64,000 nucleotides of DNA, taken from NCBI GenBank assembly GCA_018857735.1, contig JABMCL010002912.1, positions 80,001 to 144,000 of the forward strand. The letters are read 5' to 3'. The notes below the pieces were generated by a model. The model worked only from the letters and a program-made list of their open reading frames with translations, was not told the DNA's origin and did no database searches. Positions 37,390 through 51,466 of this stretch are shown in pieces. How positions within the stretch are numbered: position 1 is the stretch's first letter; the number at the start of each line of letters is the position of its first letter. Origin of the DNA: Alviniconcha marisindica (Eukaryota > Mollusca > Gastropoda > Provannidae). The position numbers and the translations under genes were made by a program.

Positions 37390-38689
37390 CATTTGGTTAG
37401 AACTCAGAAGTTGTGTGAACGAGGTGGACGTCCTGGGCTCCCTGTCCCTAACAGTCCTTATGGTCTCTATGGCTGTAAAGCAATACTGGACAAACAAATA
37501 AACATTTGGCCAGAAGTTTCATCTTTTTTTGCGAGTGTGTTTCTGTGCATATTATCCCCCCCACCCCACCCCGTCTTGACAATGGTTGTCACGCTGCTGT
37601 CCTCCAAACTCATGTTTCTCTTGAATAGTAACACACACTGTCAAATCTATTTGCCAGCAAAGTTGGTGCATACTCGTTTAGCCCTGATATAACCCTTTGG
37701 GGTTGACTGGGCTCAAAGCACCAACTAACTAACTAAATGCATACTCATACAGAAACCCTGGAGTTATTAAGCATCATGTAAAAGTTTCTGATTCTTCTTT
37801 ATTTCTTTGTGGCATCCCCACACCAAACAACTGGAATCAGCAGGTCTAGCCTAAAAAGGGTTAATTTAACAGGCAGCAAACCTGAGGTCAAGTTCAATCA
37901 AGTTACAAGTTTTCCCCTCCTCTTTTTTTCAACAATGCATGGGTGAATTCAGAACAGGTATGTATCTGTCGACACAAACTCAAACACAAACTCTCCCACA
38001 TGCACACACTTGTACACAGGTACACTACTGAATGGCCTGGGAGTATATTGACACTCCTCATGTGTTGTGAACACACTGTGATGATGAAGACTCACACAAA
38101 CTGTACTTGGAATGCACTTGTCAGACACTGGGTGACTAATCATCATGTCCTTAACCAGTTGCTTACAGCACGCACATGCGAGGTATGCGATAATTCCAGT
38201 GCACGTGCACTGTAAGCTCAAGCAATGGCAGGTTCATATGTAAACCACCACAAAGAGCGAACATCCGCCCCCCCCCCAAAAAAAAAAACCCACCATGGAA
38301 CACGCATCAGGGTGGGTGACTGGTGTCCATGCCTGAGGATCTGTCCTCGATGGAGAAGCCACACAGGGAACCTGGCAGCCCAAAGGAGGACGGCAGCATC
38401 TGCGAGAGGATGAAGAAGAACTGATGCTCATGTTCCCACTGACTGCTGTGGTGGTGGGCCACTGAACGGTAGTGACAAACACTTGGCAGTCACAGCAGCC
38501 TTTGGTAAAACCAGAATAATCCTCTAGCACCGAGATTGCCCCAATAGCATGAACAAGCTGTAGAACCCTTGATTAGGACGCAAGCACTTGCTGTCTGCAA
38601 GGTCATCTGTCATACAGATGCACAAATGGCAACCAGGACTGTCATTTTTGGGGATGCCACAGTCTGTTAACAATGCCAGGTTTACACAG
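37390..38689. other. Probable TBCK 3' flank
   Basis: On the minus strand an AATAAA (plus TTTATT) occurs near 37799-37804 and could end TBCK transcripts. A (C)10(A)11-type junction lies at 38270-38288. Nothing else was recognised. Confidence 0.35.
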
Positions 38690-39115
38690 GCGCCAGTGCA
38701 GAACCAGTCCACGGGGGACAGCCAGCAGCGCCAGGTGACTTTGGAACATTTGTTCTTTAAATGTTTAGACAGGAACCAGTGCAGTCAGTAGTGCCAGGTG
38801 ACTTAGGAGCACTTGTTCTCTGAGTGTTTACACAGGCACAGTGAAGAACCAGCGCAGTGACAAAGACAGATTTCCTCAGGGTACAGTCAGCAGTACCAGG
38901 TGACTTTGGAACACTTGGCTGTTCTCTAGGTGGTTGTGCAAGCGCCAACTTGGAACCAATGAGGTGACAAAGACACAGATCTCCACAAGGGACAGCCAGC
39001 AGTACCAGGTGACTTTGGAACACTTGTTCCCCAAGTGTTTATGCTAGCGCCAACATGGAACCGATGTGGTGACCATGTCTCAGATATCTGCAGGAGCCAC
39101 AGTCAGCATGCCAGT
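38690..39115 (-). repeat. ~100-bp tandem repeat that includes the end of the TBCK coding sequence
   Basis: About five diverged units (two shortened) share, on the plus strand, AGCGCCAACWTGGAACC, GTGACAAAGACACAGATCT, GGGACAGCCAGCAGTACCAG and GTGACTTTGGAACACTTGTT. The highest-coordinate unit (about 39045-39115) covers the TBCK stop codon (39080-39082) and the last roughly 11 codons. The remaining copies therefore look like degenerate duplicates of the coding end lying in the 3' flank. Confidence 0.75.
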
Positions 39116-41098
39116 GGCCTTGAGGACGTCGATCCCTTTGTGCAGAACACACACTCGGTTGTAGTTCAGACGGACAAGCTCATTGGCAAACTGCAAAGAA
39201 AAGGGAAAGAATGTTCACTGGACACAACAGACTGACATAAGCAGTTCTGACAGTTGAAGTGAGGGTAGGTGCTAGGTGGCTGTTTGATCAGACACAGATT
39301 TCCAGGTTACAACAACAAGAACAATAAAAACACTGATTTTTTAAAGACAACACAAAAGTTGACGAAGTTCTATTCCCCATGTCAGAATTATATTCACCCA
39401 CGATAAGCTAAGCAGTGTGGCAAAATCAACCCCCTGAAGTCAGCATGCAGCTGCCTGAACGGTGATGCATGGATATGTATAAATGCAGGAAAACAGTTGC
39501 ACATGCAAAATCTCAGCCTCTTTCAGGTAAACCTACCAAGTTCCATTACAGGAATAAAAATGTCACCAATAACCCATGCACTGTCAAGACTACTGTTAGA
39601 TTCTGAGACAAACTAAAATTCAGTGTTTTCTTTCTTCTCATTCTACCTACCCACCACCTGTAATGCATGTATTTATAGTGTGTGTGAGTGGCTGTTTGTG
39701 TATGTGCATGTGCACGTGTGTGGGTGCGTGTGTGTGTGATGAAATGAGCGTACCTTTAAGTCTTCGTAAACGTTCTAGGCTGATATAAGATGGGGTGCCA
39801 TAAATAATCAATTATTAAGTACTTTTTTTTTAAAGTTTTGATTTTGATTTCAACTTACATTTGCAGCATTGCGACCACGGTTGCCAATGACGACAATGAC
39901 CTGGTTGCGCCGACTGTTGAGGGTGTTGACGGCAGGGCAGGGAGACAGTTCTCCCTCTGGAGAGAAAGCAGTTGTGAAAGGGATGTTGATGCTGCCAGGT
40001 ATCATCCCCTTGCGGTACCTGATGAAAGCTCAGGAAAACGAGCACTGCTTTGTGAACTGAGCTGGATTCCTGCGCCCGTTCTGGACAGGATGCAATTTCA
40101 TCCAGTCTAACCAAATGCACATCATTTTTAAGAGGAGGCCAGGTTACAGCATTGGCTCAATGTGCATGTTGCATGCATAAACACTTCAAAAGCTACGTGC
40201 GAGTTTAAGGGGTGAAGAGGAAGTGCTGACTTTGAGAGATGACTTATCCCCCTGCCCCCTTTTACCACCCAGACAATTTGTGTATCTATGCTTGTTTGTG
40301 TGCACACTAATTACCTACCACAAGAGTCTGTGTCAAAGAGAAGTGTTTGTGTGTTTATTCACATGTGTTTTTGAATGCGATGTTACATACATTTTTAACA
40401 GTATTTGCAGTTGTCAACCAGTCTCAAAATCCAATTTTTAAAACCAGATTTTTATTGTGCAAGATCACTTCAGTGATGTGTATCAAGCATGTCATAGATG
40501 AGTTCTGTGCCTTTGTTATCTGCATTTCATCTAATACTGATGTACAGGAATGCACACATATACCAGCAGGCACACACATGGAACACACATACACTTGCAA
40601 AACCTGTAAAAAACAGATATCCACACACCTTTACCATAACAAAAAATACTACATGGACAAACATAAAACATATACACACCCACAACCAGCCAAACAAAGA
40701 CCTGTTTGAAAAACCTGAAAAGAATAGTCTTCAACACACCTTCATAGCAACACAAAACAGAACTAAAAGGAACACATATACTCTAATACACGAAAGCACA
40801 CACACGCACATATACACACACGCACACACACACACATACACACACACATCAACCACACACACCCCTCCCCTAAACGACCACAAAATCAACAACACTGCAT
40901 CCACCACTGCAGCCAAGGATACTCTTCCTGTGCCCTGACGTCCACCATGAGGATCATGGGCTTGCTGTTCTGTCGTTTCTTGGTGGGGCTGCGGGAGAAG
41001 GCTGGGCCCGACAGCTCCCCCAGCTCCACCAGGTCCTCCGCGGAGATCCGGGGACACTTCTCCGCCTTCAGCTCCTCCACTGAGATGGGTTCCATGGA
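39080..41098 (-). other. TBCK: TBCK rhodanese-like domain (residues about 788-893)
   Basis: Exons 23-25 encode [50 protein letters not shown] and a final [18 protein letters not shown]. The active-site loop after VIVVIG has no cysteine, so sulfurtransferase activity is not expected, as in other TBCK proteins. Exon 23 ends at an unusual but acceptable donor GA|GTATCC. Confidence 0.88.
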
Positions 41099-41799
41099 CT
41101 GCAGACATAGCGGTGGTTTAGACTGTGAAACGCACCCATTAGGGGTCCACTGAGAGGACTGTCAGGTGGCAGGAATGAGTCAGGCATGCACACACATGTG
41201 CACATTCATGAACATGTGATTGTGTGTGTGGGGGTGTGTGTGTGCGTACGTGCGTGTGTGCGTGTGTGTATATGCATGTGCATGCCCATGCATACTCATA
41301 CCACTGTTAATTGTGCAGCACCAACATGCATATCTGATACACTAAGCTGGAACCTGACATCCTAAACTTCTAACCCATGCATCACCATTCAGATACACAC
41401 ACTCTCTTATACACTAACACATATATCCACACACATGTACACACATGCAAACTGGTACACACGTAAAGACAAAAAGAAAGGCAGAGAGACACACACACAC
41501 TTACACCAAGCACACAGACATACATACACACAGAGAATCTTATATGCACTTATTTCAAGCATTGGGCACTGCTGTTTTTGAATACACTCACACCAAACAA
41601 AGACAGACATATACACACAGACAGAATCTTACACACTTATTTCAAGCTTTGGGCATTTCTGTTTTTGAGAGAGACACATACACACTCACACCAAACATAC
41701 AGACATACACCCACACACACACACACATAATCTTATGCACTTATTTCAAGCTTTGGGCGTATGGCTGTTTTTGAGAGATACACACATACACTCACACCA

Positions 41800-41887
<88 letters not shown>

Positions 41888-43670
41888 ACACACACACACA
41901 CACACACACACAGAGTGAACCTTATGCATTTATTTCAAGCACTGGGCACTGCTGTTTTTGAGAGAGACATGCCCATGCTCACACCAAGCACACAGACACA
42001 CAGAGAATCTGATGCACTTATTTCAAGCACTGGGCACTGCTGTTTTTGAGAGAGACACGCCCATGCTCACACCAAGCACACAGACACACACACAGTGAAT
42101 CTTATGCACTTATTTCAAGCACTGGGCACTGCTGTTTTTGAGAGAGACATGCCCATGCTCACACCAAGCACACAGACACACACGCAGTGAATCTTATGCA
42201 CTTATTTCAAGCACTGGGCACTGCTGTTTTTGAGAGACACGCCCATGCTCACACCAAGCACACACGCACAGAATCTCATGCACTTATTTCAAGCATTGGG
42301 CACTGCTGGTTTTGAGAGAGACACACACATGCTCACACCAAGCACACAGATTCACACACAGAGAATCTTATGCATTTATTTCAAGCACGAGGTACTGCTG
42401 GTTCTGGTTTCTGGGACAATTTGGCTCTGAGGCAAAACAGGCTTTCCGAAGACTTACCAGATCATTCTGTGGCTGTTCATGATAGTCACGACTGTAATAC
42501 GAGAGGTTGGCCCGATTCTCCATCTTGCCCCGCGGTTTGTTGGTTCGGTTGTGCTGCCGGTAGGTGGCGCTCTTGGGGGTGTTGCAAAAGATCTTGATGG
42601 AGTCTTGCACACAGCGCTCAATGTCAATTTCTGCACGAGAGAAAAGCAACCTAAAGAAAAGCCACAATTTGACCATATCTGTTTTTTGCTGTTCCCTTTG
42701 TTTTTCTGTGATCTACTGTGTTTGTACTGCACTTCAAAAGCAGTTGTTCTTATTTAAATCAGTGAGTGAGGGTAGAATAGGATTTTTCTGATTCTTCACT
42801 TTCACTAAAAACAACATTTATGCACTTAATTTTTTCTTATCACTTACAAAAACTATAAACAGATAAAGAATCTAAGTCTTTTCCATCAACCTTGTTTTTG
42901 TTCATAATTCTTCAAAAAATTGTCAACTCCAACTAAAAGGTTCATCCAATAAAGCAGGGAGATAGTGTGTATGGAACAGCTTTCCTGCACTACTGTCACA
43001 CACATACAATGTCTGCTACCATGGAGGCAGTTGCACTTTGTCTTCCAAGTTCCCATAACCTTTACACAACTGAGACGGCACTCTGTGACAATGCCACTTG
43101 GGTTTCCAAAGAAAACATACTTACTGAGAACAGACATTTACACTAATTCTTGAGCACAAACCTCCACCCACCTGGCATGTCAGAGAAAAGCAGGATGCAC
43201 TCATTGAAGCCGAAGGACAGAAGGCGGTCACGCAACTGGTACAGGATGGCCACCCCAATGCACAGTGGGAAGGAGGAGTTGCCTAGCAACAGGGTGTCCC
43301 ACAGATGCAGGATCTTGTGCATGGGGAACACATCTGACAAAAGACAGAGTTTAAATCAGATCCTACAATGTGTCTGAAAATCTTATTTTTTTAATTTGTT
43401 TTAATGATTTATATAAATGCACTGTAAATAGAAAACCAGAGAGAATAAAAATGCATGCTGCACACATAAAGTGCAAGAATGAAATGATCTTGTGTATTGA
43501 AATTAATACGACACCAGTGTGTGTTTTAAAACTAAAGAAAAATTCTGCATCAAAATATACACGGACTGATTACTGAGTTTTCTTGACTTTTTCCCCCAAC
43601 AAAAGTAATGGTCAAAAACACATATCTATGTGAAAAGAGAGAGAGAGACAGAGAGAGACAGAGACAGAGA

Positions 43671-43711
<41 letters not shown>

Positions 43712-43750
43712 GGTGTGTGTGGGTGTGTGTGTGTGTGTGAGAGAGACAGA

Positions 43751-43816
<66 letters not shown>

Positions 43817-44986
43817 CTTTTCCAAGCCATATGACAAAACTGCCATTAAATGTAACAAGCTGTAGCAACATTAAAAAAAAAACTCTAAAGAAATCACAAA
43901 AGCACAAACACTTACGGGCATACATGGTAAGGAACCAGGGGATGGCATATAGCTGAAAAAACAAACAAAACGGTTGTGGTTTTTTTTTGCATTTCAAAAC
44001 CATGTTCAATAGACTGTACTGGCATAACTCTGCACCTGGCTGTCCCAAAATATGCACCGAACAGCCACACAGTCTTACAGCTCAGCATCACTAACAAACA
44101 ACCCAAAAAACAAAATTCCCCAGTTAAATTTAAATCCCAAAACAGAAATCCCCAATTAAACCATCTGAACTGTGCCGTCAGAACAACATAAACGTGTCTT
44201 TGTGGCCACCAGTTCCTGTTCTTCTCCACCACACTGCAGCCCTCTTCTGGTGAGAAGATGTGCAAAGCACAGTGTGCAGAGTCGTGACACTCTGACGCAG
44301 CCATATTTCAGCAAATCTTAAAAACTCCTAAACATAATCTGAAGTCTTTTCAGTCAGCACTCTTTCAGTTTTATCACTCCACCTGTCTGGAATTTGCTGC
44401 CCAGCTGCCAGTCTACAAAACCTCCCCACTCTGTCTGAATTCAAAGCCCTTATCAACACTTTCCTGTTTTGAGTCAGGACTGTGACTGCTTTTGCCTGTC
44501 ATTATTACTGATGTGGTAGTTCAGGACTGTGACTGCTTTCGCCTGTCATTATTACTGATGTGGTAGTTAACTACCTCATACTGAATGCGCTCTCACCCTC
44601 AGGCTCAAAGATCACCATCAGGGTGAAAGCAAGTTATCAGGCCACATGTAAAGTCTGAGTAGTTGTTCCTGACGCAATCATTTTATGCTAGAGTAAACAA
44701 AACAAATCGAGCAGAAGGAGAGGCTTACATCAGGTATGAATCCAATGCCGTCCAGATGGTTGCTGAGCTCAGGGTCATGGAATGTGATGAGGTGAGCAAA
44801 CACAGCCAGGTACTCTGCCACACAGTAGCACAGCTGTATTACAATGATTAAAAGTCTTGACTTGGGTTTTGATGAAACTGAAACAACACTCTTTGCCATG
44901 TTTTCCACTTCACACTGCTATTTTCCCACACACAAATCCCCGTTTATTGTTGATAGTAAGTTATGTATAAAATATTATGTGTGTGT

Positions 44987-45046
<60 letters not shown>

Positions 45047-45343
45047 TGTGGTGTGGTGTGGTGTGGTGTGGTGTGGTGTGGTGTGGTGTGGTGTGGTGTG
45101 GTGTGGTGTGGTGTGGTGTGGTGTGGTGTGCATGTGTGTGTGTGTGTGTTGGTTTACAATAGTCTATCCAGACAGAATTTTGTGCTACAGAAATATGTTA
45201 ATCATTATTTAAAACACACATACACATATAATTATACTCAAACACACTGAGACATATACATTCACACCACACACACACACACACACACACACACATGCAC
45301 ACACACACCACACTCTCTCACACATGCAGCATACACACACATG

Positions 45344-45392
<49 letters not shown>

Positions 45393-46760
45393 CAATGATC
45401 AGATCATGCCCTTTGTCCTGACCTTGTATGATGGGGGAGTTGTCCTTGAGGAAGAACTTGTTCAGGTACTTGGGGATGAAGCGAGCCAAGCAGGCGTAGG
45501 CCAGCGCTGTAGCACAAACACACACTTTACACAGAGAAAACGAGTCATCATAATGGGGAGTACACGTACTGGGGGTAACTGACCATCCAGGCCTTCACAG
45601 TATGACCTCCCCCTCCAACCCCATATCCCCTCCCCCACCCCATTCCTCAACACACACCTTCATGGTTAAAGTTGAGAGCCAGGAAGGGAGCACACAGAGA
45701 GTCCAGGCCTTGCCAGTACACACACTGGAGGTGACTGACCACCAAGCCATTCACATTATGCCCCCTTCCTTTATCCTCCCTCCACCTCCACCCCCCTTCC
45801 CCTCACACACACCTTCATGGTCAAAGTTGAGAGCCAGGAGGGGGGCACACAGGGAGTCCAGGCCTTGCCAGTACACATACTGGGTGTGACTGACCACCAA
45901 GCCATTCACATTATGCCCCCCTTTTAGCCTCCCTCCACCCCCCCCCCCCACCCCCATCTCACACACACCTTCATGGTTAAAGTTGAGAGCCAGGAAGGGA
46001 GCACACAGGGAGTCCAGGCCTTGCCAGTATACATACTGGGGGTGACTGACCACCCAAGCCTTCAGCACACGCTTGAACTTGTGGTGGGCTGTTGGCGATG
46101 ACAGCAGCTCGTGGTACTGGTGACAGCGCGGGATGTCCACTTCAATCTGAATGGGGGGAGATGGGGGGGGGGGGGGGGGGGGGGAGTTAGTATAGTGATC
46201 ACACAAATCAAAACAATAATGGTGAAGAGTGTGATGGGCACTGTGTATATGGATGACAGAGCAGATATTTGATGTTGTCTGTGATTCTCCCTTACACTTT
46301 TCCCCAAAATGGAACAGAGGCTTTGCTGAATCGTAATTTTCTCAAGCAAGTTTAAATGTATACCTCATACAGCACCTCAGGATTTATTAATTTTTTTAAA
46401 AGGGGGGGAAAGGAGTAGCTGAAGGCACTGCGCACAAAAAGGAACAACCAGAATGTGCATGTACCTGACTTTAGTTCCAACCCTCCAAAAATGACAAACA
46501 AAGAAACAAAAAACAAACAAGCAAACAAGACCCAGTACAAACAAGATCAAGTAAAAAGAGAAAAACAAAAAGAACAAGTGACACAGAAATGAACTGTTGC
46601 TTGCTGACCTGTCTGTCAGTGGCAATGGGAGTGTCTTTGTCGACACTGTTGTACTTCTCTTCAATGTCCCCCTGCTCAACAGAATCAGCACCATCAGCAT
46701 ATTCACAGACTACCATACAAGGGTATGTACCATTACCATAATTATAGACTGTCACACTGT

Positions 46761-46791
<31 letters not shown>

Positions 46792-46830
46792 CGCGTGTGT
46801 GTGCATGTGCGTGGGTGTGCATGTGTGTGT

Positions 46831-46899
<69 letters not shown>

Positions 46900-48267
46900 A
46901 TGCATGTGTGTGTATGCGCATGTGTGTGTGTGTTAGCAAACAGCATCTCCACTGCCATCAAGTGCTAAAGTATCTGGCTTGCACACTTGAGAGAAATACT
47001 TACCTCCACTTCCAGCAAAGCTGCCCAGACATGAGCACGGACCAAGGGGGGTATGTCAACACGCGCTTCCTTCCAGATGTGCGGCCGCTTGTATGGGTAG
47101 GCCTTCAGCAGTCGCTCATACAGAATAATGCGGTGAAACTGCAGAATTGGAAGACCAGTAAGTAACTTGGTGTTTTATGCCCAGCCAACCATTATGGTTA
47201 TATCGAGGCGAGTGGAAGACCAAAGAACATTAAAACATGTCTCAGAAAACAGCTCTGTATGGTGGTGATTTCTTTTTACTTACACTCAGAGGTATGTAGC
47301 ACAATGGAATCTGCTGAATGTGATTGCTCATGACAAACTAGACAGGAAATCTTTTACTGAAGGTGTAATTCCGGTTGGACTTGTTCAAGATGAACACTTC
47401 CGGGTCCAAAGAAATGGTCGCAATAAGGCAAATGATAGACACACAGACAGGCATGCTGTCTCCCAGATGCCACTGACACACTGTGTATTCCCACAGAATC
47501 AATCGCACCACATCTGCAGGCGATACAGCACTTTTTGCTCCCTTTTTGATCAGCTGCCATCCCCGTCCACCCGTGCATCCAAATTGGACTCTTCTAACAG
47601 TGTGTGTGCACTGCCCACACTCTTTGGCTGAGGGTCATATCCATCATCCCCCCACTCTGAACTAACAAAACAACGCACAAACAAATGAAGTGTGATTTAA
47701 CAAACAAGGGATTTAATTACTACCCCAAAGACATATCACACAAACACAGCACCAAAGAGCTGAGTCACCTACAGTAACCCTCACCTGGCATGCGAACAGA
47801 TCTAATGTACATAAACTCCACCACATGGTCTAACAAAACAACAGGGTAGTTCCATGGTTGTACTGGGCTGTGCATGGTGGTGGATGGAGGTGGGGTGGGG
47901 TGGGGGGGGGCGGAGGGCACACTGTCTGCTCTGACTAAAACATGGTTAGAATACTTGACAAAGGAACAAGAAGTGTCAGTTACGCCAAGGAAACAATGCG
48001 GCAACGCACCTGATACTCTATGTCTCGCTCCCTGATGATGAGTGGCAGAATCTGAGTCTGGGACAAGTCACAGGCGCTGGGAGAAGACGGCAGCTGTGGA
48101 GCATCCACACTTCTGCAAAACCAGTGGCAGTGATGTAAGGCAAGTCATTTTCAAAATCTATGACAATGCAGGGAAAACTAACTTCTTCTTAATCTTAGCC
48201 CCTATAACCATTGAAAGTAGTTTTTTTCCTTTTTATTTAAATACATGCACACAAGAGCACACACAAG

Positions 48268-48300
<33 letters not shown>

Positions 48301-49210
48301 ATACACACACGCGTGCACGCACACACACACACACACAGATTCACACAATTACTCATGCATAAATGTGTGCACATGTACACCCACACCCACACAATACACA
48401 AAGAAATGCACGATTTCAGCATACAACTCACCACATAACCACCAACAATTTCAAAGAGAGAGAGGGAGAGAGAAAAAGGGGTGGGGGTGGGTGGGGGGGG
48501 GGGGGGGGCGAAAGGCATGCGTCTGAAATATACAGACTTACTCATCTTCCAGCAGAGGGTAGTATGCAGTTTCTTCCATGTCCTGCAGCCTCTGCAACAC
48601 ACCAGTTTTCAGGTAGGCAACATTCAGGTACCTTGTAGTAAACTGCTAAACCTAATAGTGGTACACTCTGATGATCAAGGAGGGGGTCTAAGTCAAAAAC
48701 ATGGTAGGGAGAAGGGGGGGAAGGGGGGCAGGGGGTCTTGTGTCCTCAGGACATCCACAACAAGATAATAATGACATATTTGTAAAGCACAAAACTCTAA
48801 TATTAAAACAGAGCTTAGCATGTTCTATAAAAATCAAATGTAAGCACCTATGTTGAGACGCCACAAGTGATGCATTGTTAATCTCTTCATGCCATCCATC
48901 CTCATTTTTTTTTCTTGCTTCTAAAAACATTTTTCCTTCATTATCATCATTTATAACTCTTTCTGCGCACAAAGTCTAACATTTGCGGTACTCTCTGAAC
49001 AAAGGCAGAGCCAGCAGAAATGCGGACTGACGTTGCGTAACTGTTCCTGTGACAGCACGATGATGGTTCGATCCAGCAGCTCAGCCTGGTCCCGCTCCTG
49101 GCCAAACACATCCCCATCTGGGATGCCGCAGCTGTGGATAGCAAACAGTATAGCCATGAGGATTAATTCTGTAAATTGTACTAAATACCCTGGTTCTTCT
49201 TTTCCTTTTT

Positions 49211-49307
<97 letters not shown>

Positions 49308-51406
49308 AGGACATGCAATACACTGGATACAAAATCTGCAGAACTAATGCAAACATCTTGTTATGATAGCCTTCAAAAACCCTGACTGAAGATGTGTGTA
49401 GAGTTGGAGAGCAGCCCAACATGAATCAACACAACAGAACATGGCAGTCTTGCTAGATGTGCTGCATCAAATCAGCTCTCACATACATCATCCATTTAAC
49501 GTCAAGTCTCACCACAGCAACATGTTCTCACCAAGGCAACAAGTTGATTGGAGGCCGTGTTTTCACCATGCCCGCTTTTTTCAGGACGGCCTCCAGCTCC
49601 CCCCCTGCTAGTCTCCACAGGTAGTACACTTCTTCCATGCTTCTCTGGGACAGGTGGTCTGGGTCGTACACTGCAACAAACAGCAACCCACTTTTCACTC
49701 TCTGCATCTAATCATGGTGTCAGTGTGTGTACTGATGTCTACCACACCAGCCTAGGATATCAGAAACATATTTCATCTTAGACTGCCTGAAACACTACTA
49801 ACAAGAACAGAAGAAGATTTTTTTTTTTGGTGTTTCAAATCTTGTTGTATATATATTTGATAAAAATGTGCGACAATGGCATGGAACAGTTGAAATCTCT
49901 ATCAAACCCCTTTTTAACACACAAGATAGTGAGGCGGAAGAGGGGCACTGCAGATATACAATTGAGATGTCATAGAGTCTGAAAGCCCTTCAGTATCATT
50001 GGCAGGAACTGCCACAAGCATCATTTTTGTCATGACAAAAGTTTTGTTGTGACAAAACACGTCTTTTGTCGTGACAAAATATTTTGTGGCGACAAAACTT
50101 TTGTTGTGACAAATATTTGTCACAACAAACATAATTTTGTTGTGACTAACATGTGTTTGTCGCAACAAAAGTATGCTTGTTGTGACAAAACTTTTGTTGC
50201 GACAAAATTATGTTTGTTGCAACAAATATTTGTCGTGACAAAAAAAACAGACAAGATAATTGGGGGAAGGGGCACTGCAGGCAAGAGACTTAAATGGCAC
50301 AGAATATAGTCTAAAATTCCCTCTGAACACCTTTTTAACACACAAAATCAAGATGGCATAAAACAGTCTATAATGCAAAATATTGAAGAAAATAATATCC
50401 AACAAAACTGAAAGCTAATCATCATCTCACTTTTTTTTTAAACAAGTAGGAAAATGACCAGTACCTTCATCATCATAGTTAGGCAGTTCCAGGTCTTGAC
50501 ATCGCAGTTTTGTGGTGAACATGCTGTAGCCATTGATGGCAGGAGCCTGGAAAAACAACAACAACAGCAAACAGACATTTATCTTTTATTTCTCTATAGT
50601 CTTGGGTCATTGTAGACAGTACCAATGATTTTATCCTTAATAATACTGATGATTATTTCCTATCAAATGCTATTCTCTAATAAACGCACTCACAAAAGAT
50701 ACGATAAACACAAAGATACAATAATAAAAAAATCCCTTACTGCCTTCTGCTTCTCTTCCCGAAAGATTGGATGCCTCTTAAGTTCCTCTGCTGTGGGCCT
50801 GAAACAGTGCAGCAATGCCAGATTGTCCGTGGAAAATGACAGAATGATGATGAAGAATCATCTGTCATGATGTCAGACTAGAACTTAATACACAATATAA
50901 ACACCCACCCACTACTGAACAGGCAAACTCATGTATATTTCTCCACACATGCATGCACACATGGAAACACGCATGCGCACATGCATGCATGCACACACAC
51001 ATGCACGCACATACACATAGACACACACACACACACACACAGGAAAGACAGACATACACATGCACACATACATACACATCTCTCAACAGAATCCATAAAC
51101 AACAATTATTTACATATATATACATATATATGAAAATCATCCCTCTCCTGAAACATGTGCAGACACAAACCTCAAAAGCCCTTTGACTCCCCCCCCCCCC
51201 CCCCCACCCCCAAACACACACACCACACACAAAGTAGATATCACACATACCTTCGTGAAGGTGTCACAGTCAGACACAGTCTAAGAAGATCCATCATGTC
51301 CTTGGATAGTGTCTGATCACAGACAAAAGGTAATCACAGTCAGATTATAATCAGTACAATGTCACAACAGCATATTCTGGATGCTAAACAAGAAAGAAAG
51401 GAGCAT

Positions 51407-51466
<60 letters not shown>

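Larger units (their letters stand above)
43172..47138 (-). other. TBCK: TBCK TBC (Rab-GAP) domain (residues about 440-687)
   Basis: Exons 15-21. Both catalytic fingers are present in exon 17: IEVDIPR (Arg512) and YWQG (Gln547). Downstream motifs [27 protein letters not shown] and [12 protein letters not shown] complete the fold. Retention of both fingers suggests GAP competence, in contrast to the dead kinase and rhodanese parts. Confidence 0.92.
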
